Below are positions 1-10,091 of a DNA stretch of 48,476 bases, piece after piece (the stretch's first letter is position 1; every line of letters begins with the position of its first letter). The position numbers and the translations under genes are program-made. A model generated the notes under the pieces. That model was not told the origin of the DNA, ran no database searches, and was given only the letters and a program-made list of their open reading frames with translations. This DNA comes from Oscillospiraceae bacterium. GTDB lineage: Bacteria > Bacillota > Clostridia > Oscillospirales > UBA929. The stretch covers positions 1 through 48,476 of the forward strand of contig JAIRUW010000025.1 of the NCBI GenBank assembly GCA_031254195.1, read 5' to 3'.

Positions 1-432
1 ACCATCGACAGGAGAGAGATCGACGCGATGGTTCAAAAGGCGTCCCTTTTTATGAGCGATTACTCGGAGCGGGACGCGGAGAATTTTATCATCCGGCGTG
101 AGACGCTGTATGCCGTGGCACTTAGCGAGGGATATGCTGTTTCGGACGAAGAGGCAAACGAGTACATTCAACTGCAAATCGATATGTCGTCCAAAGCGGA
201 CAACCTTGACAACTTTAACGAGTATCTTGCCGGATACGGAATGAGTTTGGAGGAATACTGGAAATCCCAAAGCGAAACGCTGCGAAAGGAGTTGCTGTAT
301 TCCAAATATTTGAATGACCAAAGGGAACGAATAATCAAACAGAGCGGGGAACCGGACGACGAGGAATGGAACGCGGAAATGCGGCGGATCGAGGAGGAGG
401 CAAGAGCAGCGTTTGTTATCGAATTCCGATAG
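1..432 (+). CDS. SurA-N-like exported chaperone/prolyl-isomerase fragment (5' end outside window)
   Basis: The reading frame is open to the first base of the window, so the true start lies upstream; the first internal ATG is at 28. The visible 143 codons are largely helical and acidic. The stretch RETLYAVALSEGYAVSDEEANEYI followed by a long charged helix resembles the N-terminal chaperone domain of SurA/PrsA-type proteins, where 'A..EGI.VSDEEV' is typical. No parvulin (PPIase) domain follows. In the family such proteins help exported proteins fold outside the membrane. The TAG stop at 430-432 lies inside a palindromic repeat (429-465). The family call rests on pattern resemblance only; it could be a generic helical protein. 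Confidence 0.5.
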   Translation, partial: TIDRREIDAMVQKASLFMSDYSERDAENFIIRRETLYAVALSEGYAVSDEEANEYIQLQIDMSSKADNLDNFNEYLAGYGMSLEEYWKSQSETLRKELLYSKYLNDQRERIIKQSGEPDDEEWNAEMRRIEEEARAAFVIEFR

Positions 433-465
433 GGAGAGCGCGGACCGCCAAAGACGGCCCCTACG
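429..465. repeat. GTAGGGGC-type palindromic repeat, degenerate copy
   Basis: Read on the minus strand it begins CGTAGGGGCCGTC, has an internal hairpin CCGTCTTTGGCGG, and ends at CTCCCTAT. The outer ends (ATAGGG/CCCTAC) are imperfectly inverted. It belongs with copies at 33670-33696, 44325-44410 and 46113-46178. The TAG that stops the upstream gene is part of the repeat edge. Confidence 0.6.
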
Positions 466-471
466 TCATCC

Positions 472-500
472 TTGCAAGCAGCACAACAATATGCTATACT
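472..500 (+). promoter_or_regulatory. Sigma-A promoter of the Lsa-like ABC-F gene
   Basis: TTGCAA (472-477), 17-bp spacer, TATACT (495-500). Transcription would start near 507, leaving a leader of about 115 nt before the ATG at 622, long enough to hold the small leader ORF and hairpins described separately. Confidence 0.75.
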
Positions 501-527
501 AATCGAAAGTGAAAGCGAGGCGGGAAG

Positions 528-542
528 ATGAAGATCCGTTAA
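528..542 (+). CDS. Four-residue leader peptide MKIR upstream of ABC-F gene
   Basis: ATG AAG ATC CGT TAA follows a purine-rich ribosome site (GAGGCGGGA, 517-525). The stop codon lies inside the upstream arm (535-544) of a hairpin whose other arm covers the Shine-Dalgarno sequence of the ABC-F gene. A ribosome held on this mini-ORF would keep that arm unpaired. Very short leader ORFs are known upstream of several ribosome-targeting-antibiotic resistance genes. That this one is translated is inferred from position only. Confidence 0.55.
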   Translation: MKIR

Positions 543-613
543 CCTATTCAAATAACCGGTTTTCTAAGCGCGGCAATGGCCGGGCTTGGGTTTTGCCGGG
601 ATTGGTTAACGGA
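535..613 (+). promoter_or_regulatory. RBS-sequestering attenuator hairpin of the ABC-F gene
   Basis: TCCGTTAACC (535-544) is exactly complementary to GGTTAACGGA (604-613). The second arm includes the first part of the GGAGG ribosome site (611-615) of the gene starting at 622. Between the arms lie a smaller stem, CGGCAA (571-576) with TTGCCG (593-598), and a TAACCGG segment (553-559) that could pair alternatively with GGTTA (604-608). The first arm overlaps the stop of the MKIR leader ORF. No T-run follows, so control would be at translation rather than termination. Function is inferred. Confidence 0.6.
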
Positions 614-621
614 GGTTTCGC

Positions 622-2100
622 ATGTCTCAAATCAGCGTATCGCGCTTGACCTTTGCCTATGACGGCAGTTATGACGATATTTTCACCGATGTCTCTTTTC
701 AAATCGACACCGATTGGAAGCTGGGGTTTTGCGGGCGCAACGGGCGCGGCAAGACCACCTTCCTCCATCTGCTGATGGGGCGGTATGAAGTCCGCGGCAC
801 GATTACGGCGGGTGTGGATTTTGAATATTTCCCCTATCCCGTGGCCGACATGTCTCAAAACACGCTGGACATCCTGTCGGCCATAGCGCCGGACGTGCAA
901 ATCTGGCAAATCCAAAGGGAGCTCTCCAAACTGGCGGTAAGCGAGGACGCGCTGTACCGCCCCTTTGTCACGCTTTCCAACGGCGAGCGGACCAAAGTCC
1001 TGCTGGCCGGTCTTTTCCTGCGCGAAAACAGTTTTTTGCTGATCGACGAGCCGACCAACCATTTGGATATGGCCGCCCGCGAGACGGTGGCCCGGTACCT
1101 GAACGGTAAATCCGGGTTCATTTTGGTATCGCATGACCGCGCCTTTTTGGATGAGTGCGTGGACCATATCCTGTCGATCAACAAGGCGAACATCGAGATC
1201 CAAGCCGGGAATTTTTCCTCCTGGTTCCGTAACAAGCAAATGCAAGATGATTTCGAGATTGCGGAAAACGAGCGGCTGAAAAAAGACATCTCCCGATTGG
1301 GAGCCGCCGCCAGACGGACAGCCTCGTGGTCGGATAAAGTGGAGAAAAGCAAAAATCAGCCGCTTGCATCGGGGCTTAGCGCGGATAAAGGCTACATCGG
1401 GCATAAAGCTGCCAAAATGATGGCGCGCTCCAAAGCCACCGAAAAACGCCGGGACGACGCCGTCTCGGAAAAGTCCAAGCTGCTCAAAAATATCGAGAGC
1501 GCGGAACCGTTGAAATTACACCCGTCGCCCTATCACACCCATCGCTTACTATCGATAGATAGAATCGCTGTAAGTTATGGCGGGCGGGAGATATTCCGCG
1601 ATATAAGCCTCACCCTCACGCAGGGCGAACGGGTGGCGCTTTCCGGTGGCAACGGGACCGGCAAGAGCAGCCTTCTGAAGTTGATTTGCGGCGAGGAGAT
1701 CCCGCACACGGGCACGGTAACGGCAGGCAGCAGGCTGACCATCTCCTATGTGCCGCAGGACGCGTCCTTCCTCGCGGGGGATTTAGCCGGGTACGCCCAA
1801 GAGCAGCAAATCGAAGAAACGCTGTTCAAGGCCATCCTGCGCAAGCTGGATTTCTCCCGCGCCCAATTTGAAAAAGACATGCGAGACTATAGCGCGGGGC
1901 AGAAGAAAAAAGTCCTGCTGGCGCGGAGCCTTTGCCAGCAGGCGCATCTGTATATCTGGGACGAGCCGCTGAACTACATCGACGTGCTCTCAAGGATACA
2001 GATTGAAAAGCTGATTTTGGCGTATAAGCCGACGCTGCTCTTTGTGGAGCACGACCGGGCGTTTTGTGAGACGATAGCGACGAAGACGATACTGTTATAA
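622..2100 (+). CDS. ABC-F ribosome-protection ATPase, Lsa/Vga-like
   Basis: A 492-residue protein with two ATP-binding cassettes and no membrane segment, the ABC-F layout. Cassette 1 has Walker A GRNGRGKT (38-45), signature LSNGERTK (about 119-126) and Walker [12 protein letters not shown] (about 140-150). A long charged linker follows. Cassette 2 has GGNGTGKSS, YSAGQKKK and the atypical Walker B WDEPLNYID. The opening 'ISVSRLTFAYDGSYDDIF' and the WDEPLNYID variant are typical of the Lsa/Vga/Msr-type resistance group, whose members dislodge lincosamides, streptogramin A and pleuromutilins from the ribosome. ATG 622 has GGAGG six bases upstream. The inducible-looking leader supports an antibiotic-response role. 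Actual resistance is inference; a housekeeping ABC-F is the alternative. Confidence 0.88.
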   Translation: MSQISVSRLTFAYDGSYDDIFTDVSFQIDTDWKLGFCGRNGRGKTTFLHLLMGRYEVRGTITAGVDFEYFPYPVADMSQNTLDILSAIAPDVQIWQIQRELSKLAVSEDALYRPFVTLSNGERTKVLLAGLFLRENSFLLIDEPTNHLDMAARETVARYLNGKSGFILVSHDRAFLDECVDHILSINKANIEIQAGNFSSWFRNKQMQDDFEIAENERLKKDISRLGAAARRTASWSDKVEKSKNQPLASGLSADKGYIGHKAAKMMARSKATEKRRDDAVSEKSKLLKNIESAEPLKLHPSPYHTHRLLSIDRIAVSYGGREIFRDISLTLTQGERVALSGGNGTGKSSLLKLICGEEIPHTGTVTAGSRLTISYVPQDASFLAGDLAGYAQEQQIEETLFKAILRKLDFSRAQFEKDMRDYSAGQKKKVLLARSLCQQAHLYIWDEPLNYIDVLSRIQIEKLILAYKPTLLFVEHDRAFCETIATKTILL

Positions 2101-2107
2101 AGGAGCC

Positions 2108-2281
2108 ATGACCATGTCTTTGGAAAAAATGGACGATTTTTTCAACACCCGCGCCGGGACATACGACACGCCGTTCACCGCCGAGGTCGAGATGCGGCTG
2201 CTCGCGGAAGCGGGATTCTCCGATGTGCGCTTTGTGCGCGAGTGGGAAAGCGCGAGCATCATCATAGCAAAAGCTATCTAG
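2108..2281 (+). pseudogene. Internally deleted class I SAM methyltransferase remnant
   Basis: Fifty-seven codons starting eight bases after the ABC-F stop, with ribosome site AGGAG at 2101-2105. The first part (LEKMDDFFNTRAGTYD) matches the usual beginning of a small class I methyltransferase. It jumps in frame to TPFTAEVEMRLLAEAGFSDV and a beta-strand end (SASIIIAKA), which is the usual C-terminus of the same family. The SAM-binding core (the DLGCGTG region) is absent, so no methyltransferase activity is expected. The join is in frame, so a short peptide could still be made. The end overlaps the convergent anti-sigma gene by 8 bp. Confidence 0.7.
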
Positions 2282-3176
2282 CTTCCGTGAATTGCTCCCC
2301 CAAATTGTCTGTAAGAAAACGGATTATTTCATTATCTTCTCCGACATACAGGACAATCAATACGTCCTTTTTATAGAAATTGGGAGGTAAAATCCATGAA
2401 TAATACGCCGATCTTCCCGGGAGAGTGATCGTGTACCCGTTGGAACGGACGTGCCGCGCGTCGTACTCCATGGCTTCATTGGAATCGTATTCATAAACGG
2501 AAAACGATTCGTCACCGGTTAGGATAGATTTTCCTTGTACGGAAAGTAAATGATCTCCTGTTTCCTCGGTATACGTAAACCCGTTTTGATCCAGCAGTTC
2601 TAAAAACGCGTCATAGCCAAAGCCGCTTTCGGCGCCCGCCTCGGCTTCATTCAGCTCTAGCGGCGGAGCGGCGGCAGATTCGCCGTACTCTCTGGCGTTA
2701 CCCGCCTCCTCTACACTGTCAAACCAGGCTTGCGGCGATTCCGCGGTAAACATAGAATCGTCTGTGCCCGTTTCGCCGCTTTCTATCCTCGCCATGAGTC
2801 CATCCATATCCGCGACTTCCGAACTCATCCCGCCCCCGGAAAGGTTGAAATAAGAGTCTAACTGCGGTGAATAGACAGTTCGCGAAATCACCAGCGCGGC
2901 TATCAGGCAGGCCGCCACGCTGACCAGGCTCCTGACAACCCGCCTCCTCCGGGGCGGTTCCTCGCCGAGGCTTATTTTATACAGGATACCCGGCGCGAGT
3001 GTGTCGGGCGGCTCGGCTTCCAACGCGGCAAAGCCTTCCTTGAGAGCGGCCATATCCTCCGCCAAAGCGCGGCAGTTCGGGCATTCTTCCATGTGCGCGC
3101 GCAGACGGGCGGCGCTCTCCTCCGGCAACTCGCCGTCGATGAACGCGCTGAGGGCTTCTATGTCACAGTGTTCCAT
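2274..3176 (-). CDS. Zinc-finger anti-sigma factor (zf-HC2) with extracellular domain
   Basis: The N-terminus carries the zinc-binding anti-sigma motif HCDIEALSAFIDGEL...HMEECPNC (an H-x3-C-x2-C cluster), known to clamp ECF sigma factors. A single membrane span follows (about residues 87-103, SLVSVAACLIAALVI) after a basic RRRR stop. The remaining about 190 residues should lie outside and may sense envelope stress; I do not recognise that domain. The start is taken at ATG 3176 because AGGAGG lies eight bases upstream, not at the upstream in-frame start at 3206. It overlaps the end of the sigma-factor gene by 14 bp, so the two are translationally coupled as in typical sigma/anti-sigma pairs. 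Confidence 0.88.
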   Translation of the reverse strand: MEHCDIEALSAFIDGELPEESAARLRAHMEECPNCRALAEDMAALKEGFAALEAEPPDTLAPGILYKISLGEEPPRRRRVVRSLVSVAACLIAALVISRTVYSPQLDSYFNLSGGGMSSEVADMDGLMARIESGETGTDDSMFTAESPQAWFDSVEEAGNAREYGESAAAPPLELNEAEAGAESGFGYDAFLELLDQNGFTYTEETGDHLLSVQGKSILTGDESFSVYEYDSNEAMEYDARHVRSNGYTITLPGRSAYYSWILPPNFYKKDVLIVLYVGEDNEIIRFLTDNLGEQFTEAR

Positions 3177-3735
3177 TCCGCCCGCCTCCTTTCTTCTTAT
3201 CCTCACGCTTATTAGACGTATTCTGAGAGGAATAGTTCCCGGTTTTGATCACCATTTCGCGCAAAGCAAGCCGCGCCCGGGCGAGGCGGCTTTTGACCGT
3301 CCCCTCTTCCAGTTCCAGCAGCCGCGCGATCTCCCCGTACGATAGCTCCGCCGTTTCGCGCAGGGTCAGGATTTCCCTGTGTTCGGGCGACAGGCTTTTC
3401 AGCGCCTCCTCCAGCGACCGCGCCAGCTCCTTGCGCTCCAGCGCGAGCGACGGCTCAAACCGCGCGTCGGGCAGGGGCAGATCGGTTTCGTCCAGCGACA
3501 CCATGACGCCCCGCCGCGTCTTTTTGCGTGTAAAATCAGCACAGGTGTTGACCGCCAAGCGGTACAGCCACGTGTAGACCGACGAGCCGCCGCGAAACCC
3601 CTCCAAGCCGCGCCACGCTTTCAAAAAAACCTCCTGTGAGAGGTCGAAGGCGTCGTCCGGGTCGCCGCAAAGGCGCAGGCAGATGTTATAAACGCGTTTT
3701 TGGTGCGTTTTTACGATCTCTTCGAACTCATCCAT
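3163..3735 (-). CDS. ECF-type RNA polymerase sigma factor (SigW/RpoE-like)
   Basis: 190 residues with sigma region 2 (CLRLCGDPDDAFDLSQEVFLKAWRGL, about 20-45) and region 4 (LSPEHREILTLRETAELSYGEIARLL followed by EGTVKSRLARAR, about 118-155), with nothing between except a short linker, as in group 4 sigma factors. It directs RNA polymerase to a stress regulon and is held by the anti-sigma factor encoded next. The basic tail (KREDKKKGGG) overlaps the anti-sigma start. The start at 3735 overlaps the stop of the dus gene by 8 bp, so the pair belongs to the same minus-strand operon. No candidate autoregulated ECF promoter was located. Confidence 0.92.
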   Translation of the reverse strand: MDEFEEIVKTHQKRVYNICLRLCGDPDDAFDLSQEVFLKAWRGLEGFRGGSSVYTWLYRLAVNTCADFTRKKTRRGVMVSLDETDLPLPDARFEPSLALERKELARSLEEALKSLSPEHREILTLRETAELSYGEIARLLELEEGTVKSRLARARLALREMVIKTGNYSSQNTSNKREDKKKGGGRNGTL

Positions 3736-4636
3736 CCTTCTCCCCCCTCAAATATGTCATACAGCGCGCAAAATCCTCCGCCGATGTGATAGACGCCACT
3801 TCACGCTTATACCGCGAGGCGTATGGCAGCCCGCGCAGATACCATGCCAAATGCTTGCGCATTTCCAGGCAGGCGACCTTCTCACCCTTGTCCTCGGTCA
3901 ATAATTCAAAGTGCCGCCCGGCTTTCTCCAAACGGCGGGATAAACCCGGTTCTTCGCCTATAAAGACAAACGGGTTGCCCATCGCCGCCCGCCCGACCAT
4001 CCCCATCGCCGCTCCGGTGATGGTCAGGCACCGTTCCAAATCGCGCAGGGAGAAGATGTCGCCGTTGGCCGTGACAGGGACGGAAACGGCTTTGACTACC
4101 TCCGCGACGGCATACCAGTCCGCGCGGCCGGAATACATCTGCTTCCGCGTCCGCCCGTGGACGCAGATTCCCGCCGCGCCCGCCTGTTCCAGCCGTTTGG
4201 CCAGCGCAACGGCGTTTTTGCTCCCGCTGTCCCAGCCCAGCCGCATTTTGACCGTGACGGGCACAGGGATGGCGGCGGCGACCGCTTTTACAATCGCTTC
4301 CGCCCTGTCCGGGGCTTGCATCAGCGCGCAGCCGTCGCCGTTTTTGACGATTTTGGGCGTGGGGCAGCCCATGTTGATGTCGATCGCGGCCGCGCCGGAG
4401 ACGTCAAGCGCCCGCAACGCCCCCTCCGCCATACATTCGGGGTCGGACCCGAAAATCTGCACAGCTTCATCCTTCGCGGCCAGTCTCAGCAGACCAAGGG
4501 ATTTCTTGTCTTGGTAGCACAGCGCTTTGGCCGACACCATCTCGGTGGTGGTCTGCAAAAAGGGCGCCGTCTCGCGGCATACCGTGCGGAACGCCCAGTC
4601 GGTGACGCCGGCCATCGGCGCGAGAGCAATCCTCAT
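3728..4636 (-). CDS. dus: tRNA-dihydrouridine synthase (Dus family)
   Basis: 302 residues. The FMN-binding TIM barrel begins with LAPMAGVTDWAFR, then has the Dus signature INMGCPTPKIVKNGDGCALM (catalytic Cys within the family), VTVKMRLGW, the CVHGRTR motif and ANGDIFSL. These features mark flavoenzymes that reduce uridine in tRNA D-loops using NADPH. The C-terminal helical tRNA-binding domain ends HLAWYLRGLPYASRYKREV, as in DusB-type proteins. The gene overlaps both the sigma factor (8 bp) and the upstream methyltransferase (4 bp), consistent with tight operon packing. Subfamily (DusA/B/C) is not certain. Confidence 0.93.
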   Translation of the reverse strand: MRIALAPMAGVTDWAFRTVCRETAPFLQTTTEMVSAKALCYQDKKSLGLLRLAAKDEAVQIFGSDPECMAEGALRALDVSGAAAIDINMGCPTPKIVKNGDGCALMQAPDRAEAIVKAVAAAIPVPVTVKMRLGWDSGSKNAVALAKRLEQAGAAGICVHGRTRKQMYSGRADWYAVAEVVKAVSVPVTANGDIFSLRDLERCLTITGAAMGMVGRAAMGNPFVFIGEEPGLSRRLEKAGRHFELLTEDKGEKVACLEMRKHLAWYLRGLPYASRYKREVASITSAEDFARCMTYLRGEKDG

Positions 4637-5337
4637 CTTGCCGCGAACACGACCCGCTCGTCGTCTTTGCTAAACGAGTCTGTTTTCATCATGCCGTATA
4701 GCCGTATCTCCTCAAAGCCTGCGTCTTTCAGGGCTTCTTCCAAAAAACGCAGCTCATAGGCGCGTTCGGTGTGCGTCTCGTCATGCCTTTTCCAAAGGCC
4801 GCCGCTCTGCCGAGAGAAGAGAGTGACCTCCTGGCGGCACAGCGGCGCTTCCCATGCACAACACCATATACAGTAGGCGTTTTCCGCGTCCGACATGAAC
4901 ACCGCGCCGTCCCGCGCCGCCAGTGCTTCCGGCGTGAGCAGGTCGAAGAGGAACGCGCCGCCCGGCTCCAAAAACAGGCGCACGCGGGCAAATGTTTGTA
5001 TCAGCTGTTGAGGATCTGTCAGGTAATTGAGCGCGTCCAGCGTGCAAAACACCGCCTCTACTGTGCCGTATAAGTCCAATTCGGTCATGTCCTGCATCAA
5101 AAACAAAGCGCCGCAGTCCCGCTCCTGCGCCACAGAGAGCATCTCGGGCGAGGCGTCCACCGCTACCACATCACAGCCGCGTTTGCACAGCTCCGCCGCC
5201 AACCGCCCCGTCCCGCAGGCGAGGTCAAGGACGCGGCGCGGATTGCCCGCCAGCGCGAGCAGGTAGTCGGCGTACGCGCCGTAGTCAAGGCTGCGCATCA
5301 GCGCGTCGTAGTGGAAAGCGAGGTGTTCGTAGGCCAT
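4633..5337 (-). CDS. Class I SAM-dependent methyltransferase
   Basis: 234 residues opening MAYEHLAFHYDALMRSLDY, with motif I VLDLACGTGRLAAEL (about 40-54), the acidic ribose-binding loop VVAVDASPEML, motif II (EAVFCTLDALNYL) and the GGAFLFDLLTP strand. This is a Rossmann-fold methyltransferase of the type often annotated as 'class I SAM-dependent methyltransferase' in clostridial genomes; its substrate is unknown. It lies between the ABC-F/RF1 frame and dus. It lacks the NPPY motif of PrmC, the glutamine methyltransferase of release factors, so proximity to RF1 does not make it PrmC. Confidence 0.88.
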   Translation of the reverse strand: MAYEHLAFHYDALMRSLDYGAYADYLLALAGNPRRVLDLACGTGRLAAELCKRGCDVVAVDASPEMLSVAQERDCGALFLMQDMTELDLYGTVEAVFCTLDALNYLTDPQQLIQTFARVRLFLEPGGAFLFDLLTPEALAARDGAVFMSDAENAYCIWCCAWEAPLCRQEVTLFSRQSGGLWKRHDETHTERAYELRFLEEALKDAGFEEIRLYGMMKTDSFSKDDERVVFAAR

Positions 5338-5373
5338 GGGCGATTCTCCTGATGTAGATAGAATATGGGGGGA

Positions 5374-8124
<2,751 letters not shown>

Positions 8125-8133
8125 AGTACCCTA

Positions 8134-9003
8134 TTATTCTGTTCTCTTTCTCCCTATGAAGAAAAGCGCCACAACGCCCGGACCCACATGCGTCCCGATG
8201 GCGGCGGCCAAGGGGTTGATGATGGCGTTTTTGACGTTATAATGTTTTCTGACCTCTTCAAGGACAAAATTCGCTTCCTCTTCGCAGTCCCCATGGCAGA
8301 TGGCGATGGTGTCGTGGTCTTTTACATCGCAATACTGCCGCATTTCCTCTACCAGCCCCAGCAGCGAGGCCTTGCGGCCGCGAATCTTTCCGTGGTTGAT
8401 GAGCCGGCCGATGGTATCCACATGGAGCCGGGGCTTGATGCTGAGCGCCGTGCCCATAAGCGCTTGCGCCCTCGATACGCGCCCGCCCCGGAAGAGGAAC
8501 ATCAAATCATCCACGGTGAAACGGTGGTGGAAGGTCAGCATATTCTCTTCGACCCATTTGCAGAGCGCGTCGAAATCCAGCCCCGCGTCACGCTGTTTAA
8601 TCGTTTCATGAACCAGCAGCCCCAGCCCCAAAGAAACGGCGCTGGTCTGGGGGACAAAGATCGTCCTGTCAGGATACTTCTCCTTGAATGCGTCGCGCGC
8701 GCGGCACGCGCTCTCATGCGACCCGCTCAGGCCCATCGTCAGCCCTAAGTAAATGATGTCCAAGCCTTCCTGCAAGACCGGTTCAAACGCGCTCAAAAAC
8801 TGATGCTCGGAATACTGTGAGGTCTTGAACACCACACCGTCGCGCATCTTTTGATAAAATGTCTTTGAATCCATCGAGCCGTCGTCGATATATATGCCCT
8901 CGTCGCCCATCGACACCTGCATGGGGATAAACTGTACGTCGTGTTCTTTGTAGTAGCTCCAAGGCAAATCGGCGCTGGAATCGGTAAACAGGATGTAGCT
9001 CAT
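8134..9003 (-). CDS. DegV-family fatty-acid-binding protein
   Basis: 289 residues with the DegV opening YILFTDSSADLPWSYYKEHDVQFIPMQVSM, the TSQYSEHQFLSAF segment, the SGSHESACRARD motif, the RGGRVSRAQALMGTALSIKPRL motif and a C-terminal HVGPGVVALFFIGR. DegV/FakB proteins bind a fatty acid and present it to the FakA kinase for phospholipid synthesis. No fakA is visible here, so the partner would be elsewhere. The gene is first in the minus-strand operon, about 80 bases downstream of a strong promoter. A 12-codon ORF (9038-9000) lies in its leader and overlaps its ATG. Confidence 0.92.
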   Translation of the reverse strand: MSYILFTDSSADLPWSYYKEHDVQFIPMQVSMGDEGIYIDDGSMDSKTFYQKMRDGVVFKTSQYSEHQFLSAFEPVLQEGLDIIYLGLTMGLSGSHESACRARDAFKEKYPDRTIFVPQTSAVSLGLGLLVHETIKQRDAGLDFDALCKWVEENMLTFHHRFTVDDLMFLFRGGRVSRAQALMGTALSIKPRLHVDTIGRLINHGKIRGRKASLLGLVEEMRQYCDVKDHDTIAICHGDCEEEANFVLEEVRKHYNVKNAIINPLAAAIGTHVGPGVVALFFIGRKRTE

Positions 9004-9081
9004 TGTTTTGCTCCCTTCATAACCATGGTATTTCTCATGACATACCCCGATGCGTGCCGGGTGTTGTCAAGCTCTATTTGC

Positions 9082-9110
9082 AGTATACAATACAGAGGCG
9101 GAATATGCAA
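9082..9110 (-). promoter_or_regulatory. Sigma-A promoter of the degV operon
   Basis: On the minus strand TTGCAT (9110-9105), 17-bp spacer, TATACT (9087-9082). Six genes down to the anti-sigma factor follow with short gaps or overlaps. Confidence 0.7.
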
Positions 9111-9166
9111 GTATTCTCTCATAGGCAAAAAAATGGGTCCACGCGGCAATCAACATGTCTCTCGCC

Positions 9167-9715
9167 CTATGCTTTTTCGATGGAATAAATCTTGTACTTG
9201 CCGTCCTCGAAAATGAAGGTATACTTTAGGGTAGGCAAGCCGTCCATCGCGTCGCCGTCTACAATATACTCGTTCCTGTCGTATCTGCCGACCTGCGTAG
9301 ACGAGGACGTCCCATACACAAAATCAAACAGACTGTCGATAGACTGCAAAAAAAAGGTAAAGGTCAATTCAATCATATCATCCTTAACAGATTGACTCTT
9401 AAGAACAGGGATGAAAGACTCTGTAGCGCCTGTGGCGACATAGCCGATTAGCCTGCCGCCTTCGATTGTATCGTATTTGTGGTACGCCGGAAAAATATTT
9501 GCCGCATTCTTTGAAAAGAAACCATCATAAAAAGCATCGACTACCTCGGTCTCAATGAAGCCTTCATATCCTTCGTTTTGCTTCGAGTATTTCAAATACT
9601 CTTCGTAACTCACGCTGGAGCTCGATAAGCGCGGCTCAGACCGGACAAACAGCAGGTCATATAAACCGACATTGATTTGACTGTCCTCTGTATGAATGGC
9701 CCAATATACGAACAT
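9167..9715 (-). CDS. Unknown exported-type protein fragment
   Basis: 182 codons from ATG 9715, but the frame is open a little further upstream (to a TGA at 9751-9749) without a good ribosome site, and there is no signal peptide. The content is mixed alpha/beta, rich in Tyr, Phe and Asp, and ends with a beta-hairpin-like LKYTFIFEDGKYKIYSIEKA, the sort of ending seen in NTF2-like or small extracytoplasmic domains. I do not recognise the family. The upstream neighbour is a truncated LRR lipoprotein whose frame stops only 25 bp before this ATG, so this could be the detached 3' half of a rearranged gene rather than an independent gene. Confidence 0.4.
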   Translation of the reverse strand: MFVYWAIHTEDSQINVGLYDLLFVRSEPRLSSSSVSYEEYLKYSKQNEGYEGFIETEVVDAFYDGFFSKNAANIFPAYHKYDTIEGGRLIGYVATGATESFIPVLKSQSVKDDMIELTFTFFLQSIDSLFDFVYGTSSSTQVGRYDRNEYIVDGDAMDGLPTLKYTFIFEDGKYKIYSIEKA

Positions 9716-9740
9716 AGCATATATAAATGCCTGCGCAGTC

Positions 9741-10052
9741 TTAGCCTGTCAGGTCGGATATGCCGCGCCCGCTCACATCCAGTCTGGCGTGGAACCTCAC
9801 GCTCTCCCACGTGATCTCCCCTTCCGGGTTGCCGATAATCTCCCGTACCGCAGCTTCAAAATTCGGATCGGGGAATGTAATGACTTCCGTGCCGTCGTAG
9901 GAAGACGGCGACAGCTCTACGGAAGGACTGCTCTCCGGCGGTGATGGAGACGGCGGCGTTGGCAAATCAATGCTGCCCGGCGTAGAATCGCCGTAAGCGC
10001 AAGCGGCGAGCAATAACGCAAGTGCAAGTGCTATCTTCTTTACGGTTTTCAT
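9741..10052 (-). pseudogene. Truncated LRR (internalin-like) lipoprotein
   Basis: The start is at ATG 10052 (AGGGTGACG before it). The signal peptide and lipobox KKIALALALLLAAC predict lipidation at Cys and exposure on the outer face of the membrane. A Pro/Ser-rich tether follows (about residues 25-50), then FPDPNFEAAVREIIG and LDVSGRGISDLTG, the standard entry cap and first strand of clostridial leucine-rich-repeat proteins. The gene stops exactly where the repeats should begin. Normal family members carry many repeats, so I call this a truncated copy. It may still make a 103-residue lipoprotein. Confidence 0.55.
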
Positions 10053-10091
10053 CGTCACCCTACCCCCATGGTTATATCGCCAACCGTTCCG

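Noticed and set aside
4633..5337. PrmC, the release-factor methyltransferase, because of proximity to RF1
   Set aside because: The NPPY catalytic motif is missing; it has the general small-molecule methyltransferase pattern.
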